Part shown: positions 10,543-20,400 of the stretch, one piece after another
Layout: each line of letters starts with the position of its first letter
Numbering within the stretch: the first letter of the stretch is position 1
Assembly (NCBI GenBank): GCA_036939975.1
Contig: JALLPB010000124.1
Location: forward strand, 1-22,595
Direction of reading: 5' to 3'
From: Cyclostephanos tholiformis
Taxonomy: Eukaryota > Bacillariophyta > Thalassiosirophyceae > Thalassiosirales > Thalassiosiraceae
DNA: 22,595 nt
Notes under the pieces: generated by a model
Database searches by the model: none
What the model was told of the DNA's origin: nothing
Seen by the model: only the letters and a program-made list of their open reading frames with translations
Program-made: the position numbers and the translations under genes

Positions 10543-10973
10543 ATCAAGTCTGTCGACTGGACCTCGGTTCATGATGTCATGACTGGATACAACTTCTCTA
10601 CTACTACACACTAAATAGGTGTCTGTGGCGCCAAAAAAAGTGTAAGGTTAGTACCCCTTGGTGCAAACCCTATGCCCTAACCCCTGGGGACAAAAGTCGC
10701 CCACCGACCAAACCGGTCATCCCTAGGGGGTAGTTTGGTACCACACCCACCAGATGGGGGATGGACCCCGATGGACGTCTGTATCACACGGGTATCGGGA
10801 CTATCCATCCCCTGCACAAACTGACCCCGTATTCAAAGGACCTACTCCTCTGCACTTCATCCAATCATTTTTGACCATGAGTCCAAAGGACTTGAACAGT
10901 GTCATTCAGCGTGAATACTTACACTAATGATCACTTGTGGTAATGCAAACTCCCTATGTGGCAGCCACGCAGT
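10543..10973. other. Non-coding tail between foldback element and recombinase
   Basis: No gene is supported. From the position it probably includes the 3' terminal region of the minus-strand retroelement. I could not match it by eye to the other end of the element (17036-17452), so terminal repeats are not shown. Confidence 0.35.
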
Positions 10974-12060
10974 TTATGTTGTAATCAGATTCAAGGCATT
11001 GGTCCATGACATTGTGGTACACCCCCCCCCCAAAACATTGACAAACTTAAAATTTTGTTTCATGCTTTTTGTCATCCCTTCCAAGAAGCAGTGGAGTTCT
11101 TCATGAATGTATTCCTTAAATGTAGCCCCCTTCCATTTTCCCAATTTTTCTATTTGCATGTTGGAGTATCCTGCTAGGGAGAGTGCATTAGCCCCACCAG
11201 TCCATAAGGATTGGTATTCCACACATGATGGGGTATGGAAGGATCAATGCCACCATCTTCAATCCTTTACTGATGTCCTCCTCACAAACATCATAATGCG
11301 CTTTGTTTTGGAAAAATGTTGATAGAAAAGTTTTACCATTGGCCTTATTCTCTCGTAGATGCAAAACTCGTCTTGCTAGGGCTTGCACTGGGCATTCGAA
11401 GGCCTCCCCATTAGCCTCCTGATGCTCGCAGATGCCCTTCCATCCATTCTTTTGGTTGTCTAACTTCAATGTGGCACTATCCACTGTTAATAAGAGGCTC
11501 AGTGGGGCGTTGTTTGGTAAGCATGTGAGGAGGCCAGTTTTATTCTGTTTGAAAAATCTAACATCTTTGAGCTTAAACTGTACCGCTTGTTTTGTGTAAT
11601 TGCATTTGCTTTTATGGTATATTTGCCAATCTAAAGAAGGTAATAAAATTTAATAGATGCAAGGTCACCAATGGCCTGCAAATGTGGGGTGCTGCCTTTG
11701 CTGTAGACTAAGTCAACCAGTAGTTCCGTTACGTCTGTTTTGATGGGGAGCTTTTTGTTCATTGGAAGGTTGGTTTTGCCATATCCGTCCAACACTACCT
11801 GTAATGCTGGCAGGAACTTGTCGGAGCCTTCTACTTTTGTCGGATTAACGTTTTGGGCCAGCGCAATTGTCTGGCCAATGGTTGTGATAGCTTGTGATAC
11901 TGTAGAACTTTGGACTTGTCATCCATGTCCGAAGAAACCGGTTCACACTCATTGTGCATATCCTGTGAGACATTGCACCCTTGTTTGGAATGGTGTGCCC
12001 TCAAGGTACGGATCCACTCCCATTGGTTTGATGTATGCACACCAATTGTACCAACATCAT
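10974..12060 (-). pseudogene. Tyrosine recombinase pseudogene of the DIRS-like element
   Basis: Successive minus-strand pieces read KFLPALQVVLDGYGKTNLP (about 11820-11764), HLQAIGDLASIKFYYLL followed by a stop and IGKYT (about 11680-11616), VDSATLKLDNQKNGWKG and CPVQALARRVLHLREN (11484-11350), and finally SLWTGGANALSLAGYS and KGATFKEYIHEEL (11222-11100). Known members read LLRVGEYT, HSLRAGGA and KEYIREEL at these places. The first catalytic Arg is replaced by a TAG stop (11633-11631), and the His and second Arg of HxxR are Gln and Trp. The Tyr of KEYI is kept. A frameshift falls near 11220, and others occur upstream. In an active element this enzyme would insert circular cDNA into the chromosome. 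This copy cannot. Confidence 0.8.
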
Positions 12061-12079
12061 GTTTCCTGAATTTTGGAAG

Positions 12080-12710
12080 TCACCTCCACTCGTCCAGCCG
12101 GAAAGGCTGTGTCCACAAGATGGAAATTGTGCACGTAACCAGCTCACAACTCAGGTGGTAAACTGTCCAAGAGTTCTGTTTGGGGATAGGGAACAATGAA
12201 GTAAAAAGAGTTAGTAAGTCAATATCTGAGTCACATTTCCAGACAGGGTTGCTGCCAAATGACCGCAATAGGATATCTGCGATGGCGTTTTGTTCTCCAG
12301 TGATGTGGATTGGTGTGAGGGGGCATGCTTTTTGAAGTTTTAGACGTAAGGCCAAGGCCTGAATTAAATTTTCCACGACCCATGAGCATCATGACTCAAT
12401 GCATGCCACCCACCCAATTGATGGGGAGTTGTCCCCAAACAGCGCCATCTGTTTCCCTGTGAGTGGTCCACATTCATCTTCGATGACAAGCCATAGAAGG
12501 AGGAGGCCATCCATCTCAAAGTCAGAGTTGTTGATGGTTCCCATGGGGTTGTCAAATGAGACCACCTGAGTCCGGATGTCCTTCAGCAAATGCCAATGGA
12601 ACACTGTTGGTATACATCCCAGCAGTTCCCCGACCATGATGCCCCCCATGCCATGGCTGGAGGCATCAACTATGCCAATAAAATCTGACCACCCGACTGT
12701 TTGTCGACTC
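12080..12710 (-). pseudogene. RNase H domain pseudogene of the DIRS-like element
   Basis: The minus-strand reading starts SDFIGIVDASSHGMGG (about 12695-12645), giving the first acidic residue of an RNase H fold. It continues with GELLGCIPTVFHWHL, NNSDFEMDGLLLLWLVIED (about 12540-12480) and ALFGDNSPSIGW (about 12450-12415), all typical RNase H landmarks of this retroelement class. After a stop near 12400 it goes on with QALALRLKLQKACPLTPIHI and SFGSNPVWKC, and ends QPFRLDEWR at a TGA (12079-12077). The domain would degrade the RNA strand of the cDNA hybrid. Internal stops mark it as decayed. Confidence 0.75.
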
Positions 12711-12742
12711 CCATAGTAGTGTATGGCACCCTTTTATGGCCA

Positions 12743-13435
12743 TTAGTACTGGTTTATTTTTGTGAAGGTAGCCCATTCATGGTCTTGCTTGCAACACTTG
12801 ATTGCATGGTGATAGCAGCCCGACTCCGGCAGGGATGCGGGTAAATGCCTTTTGCCCGCCCATATCCACCCTTTTAGCATTGTTAGTAATTTCTCCCGCT
12901 CTGCTTGTTCTAGCCACATTGTCTTTGCATTACCACCAAAGTCAAACCCCAGCAGCATTTTTGTTGTTGTTGTATCATTAACTGCTGCCCAAATGCCTCC
13001 ATTATCCAAGCGCAATCAGAATGACAGGTTGAGAATTGACCAATATGCATTCGATTTATGTGGTATTACTGCTATAGGCAAAATCTGCAGTTGTGGAGGT
13101 GGGTTATCTTTTATATCGTCCCATGCCACAATTCAAGCCTGGTTGGTTTTTACTTTTTCAATCGCCTCTGCAGCAAAGTGTTCTATGGCTCCTGGTGTCA
13201 ATGCCGATTGGTGGGGTCCATGGGCTACCGCTGCCCACATCTCCTTCTTTATCCATGGTTGTCCCATATGTGTTGGGCACCCAAAGGTTGCCCATTGGTT
13301 GAGCAGTTCCACTGCTGGGTGGTTAAGTGCCCATCCTGATAGGCACATCGAGTTCCAATACCCAGAAAGTTTGGTTGTGATTGGGTGTTCTGGGGTACTG
13401 TCCACCATGGATCCATGGGTTGACCATAATTGCAC
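12743..13435 (-). pseudogene. Reverse transcriptase pseudogene, catalytic core deleted
   Basis: One minus-strand frame runs through ALNHPAVELLNQWATFGCPT, MWAAVAHGPHQSAL, a stop at 13135-13133, then WDDIKDNPPPQLQILPIAVI, IPHKSNAYWSILNLSF, another stop, then RLDNGGIWAAVNDTTTTK. These are the opening motifs of the reverse transcriptase in this retroelement class. The next residues, LLGFDFGGNAKTMWLEQ, belong to the region after the polymerase active site in related proteins. The whole palm, including the catalytic Asp pair, is therefore missing, with the junction near 12957-12962. The remaining reading (EREKLLTMLKGWIWAGKRH) leads toward RNase H. The deletion is internal and leaves the frame open across the join. 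Confidence 0.75.
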
Positions 13436-13699
13436 GTCGTGTAGCTGTAATTTTTGTTCGTGGCATTGCCATTTGTTTTCACATCATATGGTCTTCCATT
13501 CTTTGCCTTTCACTGCTGCCCCATCCCTGTTATTGGGTGCCTATAGCCCCTTGTGTCCATCTGCATCACCAGATTCCATGTGATTCTCTGATTAAAGTTT
13601 TGTTACTATTGTGTTAGGCTTACCTTGTCCATCATATAATAGCTCCTTATTCACCGCAAACTTTTATCTGTTGGCATTATCCTTTTTTCCCTCTCTTGT

Positions 13700-14007
13700 T
13701 CATTCCCTTTTTTTCCTTCCCGGTGATGCCCCCATGTGATATCTCACATTTTGCAAGATGTTGATGAGATAAGATTGTGGCCATACTGGCTCATCCGGCC
13801 CCCGGAAGTCTAGCATGGTTTTTATGCCATCAAAATGTGCCCTCCCATCATCGAGGATTGCCCATGTTATCCATTGGCAGTGTTCCGCCGTGAAACTCCA
13901 GCATGTCGTAGACGTTCTTAAGCCCTTGTACTAATCAAATTCAGACCCGAACAAAACCCACACCAGGGACATAAATGTAGTGATATTCATTTTTATTTCC
14001 CAGAAAT
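13700..14007 (-). pseudogene. C-terminal part of the gag-like gene, cut off by the inserted element
   Basis: The minus-strand reading contains VYDMLEFHGGTLPMDNMGNP (about 13918-13860), then FDGIKTMLDF, then RGPDEPVWPQSYLINIL-like sequence (about 13805-13755), followed by RYHMGAS (about 13740). The order and wording fit the C-terminal half of the diatom gag-like proteins associated with DIRS-like elements (recognised from memory). Frames change several times. It continues the gag reading that stops at the right side of the 14010-14649 insertion. Confidence 0.6.
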
Positions 14008-14009
14008 TA

Positions 14010-14649
14010 GAGTGGTTGTATTTTTTGTTTATACCGCAGATTGCAAAATCGCAGGTTCGCTTAGTGAGACTCTTCTTTGTTGTCTTGTGACGTCAGAGGG
14101 GGAAGCAGTCTGGGACACCGACCAGCCCAGAAAGAGGTTGTAGAGAATTGGGCCGCAGATCGCAGATCAGATGTAAATTAATACTAGGAGTATATAATAA
14201 AATTACCCCCCGCACATTCAGTGATAACAGCACCAAGCAGCACGTCGCCAGGTGAGTATTATGCGGCTGGACGTGGACGGATTTATGTGTTATGTTGTGT
14301 GAGATGTGGGGTAAATATTTAGAACCTCGCGGAGGAGGAGACGGCCTCCCCCAATATTTAGAACCTTGCGGAGGAGGAGGAGACGGCAGTGAAAATGACT
14401 CTCTGAGGCTCTTTTTTCTCCACGCAACCTAAAAAATACTAATTCCTACGACAAATTTTTGGATCGCAGAACGGACCGCAAAACGCGCGTTTTGCGGTCC
14501 AAAAAAGCAAAACTTCAGCTCAGAACGCACGTGGGAACGCAAGTTCGCACGCTACGACAGTTGCCAACTTCAACCTTCGGACAAACCCTCTGTCTGAGCG
14601 AACCTGCAATTTTGCGATCTGCGGTATAAAAATAAAAATACAACCACTC
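14010..14649. mobile_element. Non-autonomous inverted-repeat element (MITE-like) inserted in gag
   Basis: The left end GAGTGGTTGTATTTTT continues into TATACCGCAGATTGC and GCAGGTTCGCT. The right end is its reverse complement over about 55 bp (14595-14649) with a few mismatches. TA flanks both ends (14008-14009 and 14650-14651), as expected for a TA target. The insertion splits the gag reading, which gives an independent check on the boundaries. There is no transposase inside. Internal features are a TGACGTCA palindrome (14088-14095), a TATATAATAAAA box (14191-14202), a strong splice donor CAG|GTGAGT (14252), a 33-bp direct duplication (14314-14345 and 14353-14387) and a perfect 28-bp palindrome (14473-14500). 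Confidence 0.8.
14473..14500. repeat. Perfect 28-bp palindrome
   Basis: GGACCGCAAAACGC at 14473-14486 is followed directly by its exact reverse complement, ending at 14500, with no loop. It lies inside the inverted-repeat element and shares the CCGCA / GCAAAA words of the element ends, so it may be a subterminal protein-binding or foldback site. Confidence 0.9.
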
Positions 14650-14651
14650 TA

Positions 14652-17035
14652 TTGTCCGCCAGCGCCCTGGTACTCCCCTTCGACAAGCGTAACAGCTCGT
14701 CAAGTTGGTGCATTGTCTCTGTGGTGGACAGGGCTTCCTTGCATTCCCAGATGCGTTCCATCTTGACACTTATGTGTGACCGACATGCCATGATAGCCAG
14801 TCCCTTGTCAGCCGAGCTCAGGTGTGCAACCCCCTTGCCTGAGTTACATTTTAATTTGGTAATTGCCTTTATTGTCATGCCCTTGAGGTATATGCTTGTG
14901 TCAATTAGAATCCGTCTATCTTGTGCCCACCATGACACATGGGCCATGAGTTGCCCATGGCACATGTTGAGGTTCTTCCCTTTTGATGCTTGGAAATATG
15001 TCCAGATGTCCTGTAGGTCACCCACATTCTTAACATGAGAATAACCCATTAGTGCCGTGATGTCCTCCTCTGTGTAGAGGGGCTTGGTATCACTCTTATT
15101 ACTCCCGCCCTGATGACCGGCTGAAGGCTTGAGTGGTCCCAACGCTTGGAGCCCAGTGCGACTCCCCGTCCCACTTCCGCCACAAATTGGCCATGTGCCT
15201 GGGAGTGTGTACCGCTGCCTTGTCCAGTTGTTGCCCCAATTATGGTCGGTTTTGTGCCCATGGTTCCATCCAATCTTGTTTCCACCTATTGGCAAAAAGT
15301 TGTGTCATCCGTTTCAGTGATTGCCTCTACCAAGAAAGCTACATGGATATCCCCTTGGGTGTTGCATTAGGCAGCTACAACACACCATTGCACCGCCAAT
15401 CGCCATGCTTGCCCCACATCCTCAGCTGCCATCCACATGTTCCATGATTAATGACAGCACTTCATGAGGCATCAACGGGTGCCCTGCTCTATGGATTTTT
15501 TCGAAGAGGACCCTTGGGATGTGGAGTAGGCATGGTACCGTTGTTTCCGTCTTGACCATTCCAGCCGGAGGAGTCCACAGAGTTCCCCACATTGACTGGT
15601 CTCATCGGTAATGTGCTATGATGGCCGGGCATTCCAATGCCACCTTCACCTTTATCCACTCCCATGCTTTCCACTGTGGGAACAGCACTGGCATTGGTTC
15701 CTTAGTGAGGGTGCGATCCCCCACAAAGCCAAATGTACGTCCCTGAAGTTGCTGCATCGCTGTAGCAATTGCCATGAATTTCAATGGTGAATGGATCACG
15801 GTGCAGAATGTGCTGCTTGGCTTGATGAACAAATAAGTTTTGAAGTCCTGTAGGGCCCCCACAACCTCACGAAACTGTTCTGCTTTTGCCCTGTCTCTCC
15901 CAACCCCTTGTTGCCAGTGCAATTCATTGGCTTGGGACATTTCATCCCCTATACCCCACATTGCAATGGCTGTTGCCATCCCGGAATATCCTGTGGTAGA
16001 TGAGAGGGCCGGTGCATTTGTGTGCCCCCCCCCCAGCACTAGCCTTGTGGCTATCTGTTCTTGTTCTGCAGTTGTGGCCTCATCATTGTGCTGCCCTTCC
16101 TCACCATGTTGCGAGACGATGCACGCCGGGGGTCCTTGCGTGGGTCAACCGTTCTCATTCCTAACATGTTAGTTTCTCGAGGTAAATTAAATTGACCGCT
16201 CCCCTGTTGTCCAAACTGTCTGCTGATGATGGGGGCTGAGGCATTGTCTGGTTGGTTGATGCTAAGCCATGATTGGTCATCTGCGTCCCAAGGTGCACGT
16301 GCCATGGATGCATTATTTGTGCCCCCTTGTGCCTGTTGCTCCCCTCTCTCCAGAGAAAAAATACCTCTAAAGAACATCATGTCCCCCCTTTTCTTTTTGA
16401 TGCCCAACTGGTGTTGGATCCCTTTACCGTGTTTGTATCCCCTTCTACCTTTGTGCCGCTTACCCATTGCCTACTCTTTGTACCGTATAAGCCCTTTCTT
16501 AATCACGATCGGGGACGTTGTTCGAGGGAACTCTCCCATCATATTCCCACTTGGAAGCATTGTTGTCTTCCAAATCATTTTCTTTGTGTTCCCCTGGTGA
16601 TAGACATGCGCTTTGTGTGTCTGTGTTGCTCGTGATGGAGCTAGCCTTGGTACCTGTTGTTTCCGTCGAGGTTGCTGGCTGTCCCCTTAATTCTTCCTGC
16701 ATGGCGGTGGCGTTTTGGGTTTCGGGTAATTGTTTGCCGGTTTGGTGGTGTTGTTGTTGGTGCGGTTGTCCAATTGCCCCCGATTTGTTCTCCACCCGAA
16801 CCTTGGGAATTCCCTTCTATCAAGTGGGTCATTTTGTTGGACGTACCCCTTTTCTCCAAAAATCCAATACCAGAATCCCTGGTACCCATGCAACAGCAGG
16901 TGAATGCTGCGATGTGGTTCTCCTCTCTGAATTCATGCTGCCTCTATTTTGGAGGTGCTCTACCAACCAACGTTGACATTCTCTCGCTTGGTTCCTTTGG
17001 ACTCGTTGGCTACGTCGTGTCGCACTAGCTGGCAT
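14652..17035 (-). pseudogene. Gag-like pseudogene of the DIRS-like element, N-terminal and central parts
   Basis: The start is taken as the minus-strand ATG at 17035, reading MPASATRRSQRVQRNQAREC, a basic N-terminus typical of these gag-like proteins. The reading then crosses frames: a Gln/Thr-rich segment (16795-16499), a basic segment with KRHKGRRGYKHG (16467-16051), a central segment with YSGMATAIAMWGIGDEM (16039-15602), and DITALMGYSHVKNVGDLQDI to LTKLKCNSGKGVAHL-like sequence (about 15065-14800). It ends at ALSTTETMHQLDELLRLSKG (about 14735-14676), where the inserted element breaks it. Proteins of this kind package the element RNA. There are at least four frame changes and several stops. 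Recognition is from memory of related diatom sequences. Confidence 0.65.
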
Positions 17036-17452
17036 GAATATCCTACTCTGCTGTTATTCTTTTTTACTGTCGATATTGTGTCCGCAGCTGCGGGACCACT
17101 TCCATGCAACCTCGGCAGGTGTGGGTGTAATTTTTTGCTACGGGGGAGGGTGTTGATCACTCCCTTCATTGCTTAAATCTATTCCTAAACCCTACCTGCA
17201 GCCGCTTGTCATGGTCCACCGTGCTCTTACCTGCGGAATGCCCCTCCCCATTCCCCTCACCGTGCGCACGTGGCATCTCGGTCTGTCCCTCACCACAAGT
17301 ACCTAATCTGTTCATCATTCCCCCGGGGTATTTCGCACCTCGGCGCCTTAAGTATTTTATTGATATTGGACCTGCGACCACACAATAAAAATACAAAATA
17401 TATCAATAGGTAAATACAATCTCCCTGACAAATAATAGACATCCGGATAGCC
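17036..17452. promoter_or_regulatory. Shared 417-bp gap: retroelement 5' end and eIF4G promoter
   Basis: The retroelement reading starts leftward at 17035 and eIF4G starts rightward at 17453, so the two diverge from this stretch. It is AT-rich from about 17340 on, with AATAAAAATAC at 17385-17395. I see no convincing TATA box or initiator. An in-frame stop TGA at 17426-17428 lies upstream of the eIF4G ATG. Which part is retroelement and which is the host promoter cannot be told by eye. Confidence 0.4.
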
Positions 17453-20400
17453 ATGTCAGGACGGGGCAATTCGTCGTTGCAGGCAGCCGCCGCCGGCCGC
17501 GGCGTCGGAATAGGAGAGGGAGGAGGAAGAGGAAGTCGCGGTGGAAACCACGTCAACAACAGCAGCAACAACGCCAACGTCAACAACGTCATCAATGGCA
17601 GCGGCGGCTACGGGCGTGGAGGAGGAGGGCGGGGCGGCGCGGGGGGGATGGGGCCGCAACGGCAGCAGCAAGTGGGTGNGGGGCCGCAACGGCAGCAGCA
17701 AGTGGGTGGGGGGGGGGCGGGCCATCCCGGAGGCGGTGGCGGTCAGGGGCAGCAGATGATGTCCATGCCCGGGGGGCACTACGGGTCCTATTACGGTGGA
17801 CCGCCGCCGTTCGGTATGCACGCCCAGCACGTGGGAATGATGGCGGGGGGCATTGTCGGGGGTGGGCCGCCGTTGGCGGGGGGGGGGGGGGGGGGGATGC
17901 GTTACGGCATGGTGGGGGGAGATGGAGGAGGGGGGGGGGCGCTTCCGAATCCCACCGCGAACGGCGGTCGCGTCGGGGGGGGGGCGGGGGGGTACGGCGT
18001 CGTGCCCATGATGCACCCCCAGCAGCCCGGCATGCCGCACCAGTACCAGGGAGGAGCGCACCGCTACCCGGTCGGAGGGATGGGAATGAGCCCGAGCGTT
18101 TCCGGGATGGCGGCCAGGGGAGTCGTGCCATCGGCTCCGGCGCCGTCGACGGGAATGTCGAGACGTGAACTCCGACCGCTGGTCATCACGGACAAAGAAG
18201 GAAATCTCATCGACTTCTCAAAAGATAAATCGACGATAACAACGACGACGCCGGCGACGACATACCTGATGACCGCTGTCACTGGGGTCGGGGATGCCGC
18301 TGCCACCGGCGATGTCGCCCCCCCCAAGAAGGATGGCGTCCTCGCCATCGAATCCAAGATGTCGTCCTTGCAGATTGCCGCCTCCTCGTCTTCTAAATCC
18401 TCCGATGCGGGCGCGGCGCTACGCAGGGCCGCGGAGGAGGCCATTGCCGCTGGATCGGCCAAGAAGGCTCGCGAGGAAGCCGAGAAGAGAGCCGCGGCGG
18501 AAAAGGCTGCGCTTCTCAAGGCCGAGGAGGAGCGACTTGCTGCTGTACGTCGTGCCAAGGAGGAGAGGGCAAGGGAGGAGGCGGAAGGTGTGGCGAGAAT
18601 GGAGGCGGAGCGGCTGGAGAAAGAGCGCCTCGAGAGGGAGGAGCGAGAGCGCCTCGCCTCGGAGGAGGCCAGAGCGAGGGAGGAAGCGGAGGGGAGGGCG
18701 CGACGGGAATTCGAGGAACGCAGGAGGATGGAAGCGGAGGAGGAGGCCGCGAGAGCGAGGGCTGAGGAGAAGGCACGCGCAGAGCTTCTCGCCGCTCAGG
18801 CCGTAACAGCAAGTACCGTGACGACTGCGAACGTCGGTGGCGACGTGTGGGGGCCTGATGACGATGTCCCGGCCGCGTCAAAGACGGCCGCCACCCCGCG
18901 GAAGGCGGAGGTCGTTCCGCCCAGGCTCGTAGCGTCCCCTGCGTTTGGAGGGTTCCGCCCCGGCGGCTTCCGTCCAGGTGGAACCCGGCGTCCTGGTAGC
19001 GCCGCCTCATCTACCGCTCCACTGTCCTCCTTCTCTGGTGGCGGGCTGGAGATTCCGAACAACATCCTTGTGGACGTCGACGTTCCCAGCGCTGATGGCG
19101 GAGGGGTGTCATCGGCACGGAGGCCATTCATCTACAGCAAGCAGATGATAATGAGTCTGAGGGAGGAAGAGTATTGCGTCTGTAGGCCAGATGATCTACC
19201 TGGTGAGATTTTTTTCGGATTATACACGATCGTGACATTCGTTAGTTTTTGTTGGCGATGATTTAATTGCTCACCTGTTTCATACTAATTTCTCACGCTC
19301 TTTGCTCTCTTGCACCTCCCTTTTTCACTACTTCATTCGCCCGGAAGATATGACTGTCAAAAGCGGAAATGGAGGAGGTGGCATCGGCGGAGGAGGGAGT
19401 GGAATTGGACGCAGGCAGAGCTCAGCTCGTGTTGGTTACGGTGCCAATCGCGACGGCGGTGGAACGCCCCACACCGGCGGTGACGAGTGGTCGAGAGGTG
19501 CGTTCACGTTCATTTGCGCTTCATTCGCTTTCGTTTGATGCATTTTCCCCATTGAAATATTTACCTTCATTGGAATACATCTGCCTTGCATCCCATTCTT
19601 ATCTTTTACTCCTCAAATGAAATTTATTCATTGTGCGTTCTACTGCCCTCCGCCTTTCATTCCACTTTTACTCACCATGCAGGGAGAGAAATGCCCACCA
19701 CTCCAGGTGGGGGAGGGAATCGTTTCAGCGATCGCGGTGCTGGCGTTGGCGTTGGCGCTGGAGGTGGACGGGGAGGAGGGAACGAATGGAATCGAGGTGT
19801 GTATCATTACTACTCGTATTAATGGAGGCGTTCGCCGCTGTCCCTTTTGAACAAGCATCAAACTGAATTTCACTGCCAACTGTTTGCATTCACTGGCGGA
19901 AAATGCCAAAACTCGCTCCCGTATTTCTGCTAAAACATTCATGCCTATTTATGTCTCTTCGTTCTCTTCACAGGTCAAGCACCGCCACCTCATCGGGGTG
20001 GACGTGGAGGTCCCGATCAGCGTCGTCAATCATCTCGCGGTGGTCAGGATGATTACTTTGATGACGATATGATCGATTTCGCACCCCTCGTTCGTTCAGC
20101 GAATCGTTGGATGCCATCCAAGGATAATTCTGCTATGGCCAAAATTGAGAAGCAAATTAAGAGCCTGCTAAATAAAATGACAAAGGAAAAGTTCGACAAA
20201 CTATCTACACAAATGTGCGATATTCCCATACAGAGTTACGAAATGTTGACATTGGTGATCAAGCTAGTGTACGAAAAGGCGATTTCAGAGCCGAGCTTTT
20301 CCGATATGTATGCCAACCTATGTTACAGATTAAGCCAGATGGTGAAGAAGGGTACTTTTATCAAGATAATTGAAAGCGATGAGGACCAATTAGCCGCGGA

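Larger units (their letters stand above)
10974..17035 (-). mobile_element. Degraded DIRS-like retroelement (gag, RT, RNase H, tyrosine recombinase)
   Basis: Reading leftward on the minus strand, the order is gag-like (17035-13700), reverse transcriptase (about 13440-12743), RNase H (about 12710-12210) and a tyrosine recombinase (about 12060-10974). A tyrosine recombinase in place of a DDE integrase is the mark of DIRS-type retrotransposons. Every part carries stops or frameshifts, the reverse transcriptase has a large internal deletion, and a separate 640-bp inverted-repeat element sits inside gag. Outer boundaries are set by the last recognisable coding sequence, so the true element may extend further on both sides. 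Confidence 0.75.

Noticed and set aside
12852..13583. 243-codon plus-strand open frame
   Set aside because: It is antisense to the retroelement reverse transcriptase and has Cys/Ser/His-rich composition with no motif. The minus-strand reading has clear family motifs.
17456..18558. Long minus-strand open frames opposite eIF4G exon 1 (201, 179 and 164 codons)
   Set aside because: They are Pro/Arg/His-rich complements of a GC-rich Gly tract. GC-rich coding sequence removes stops on both strands. They show no domain.
18294..19010. Arg-rich plus frame (170 codons) and minus frame (164 codons) over the coiled-coil part of eIF4G
   Set aside because: These are other-frame shadows of the Glu/Arg/Ala repeats. 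The eIF4G frame alone gives a coherent protein.
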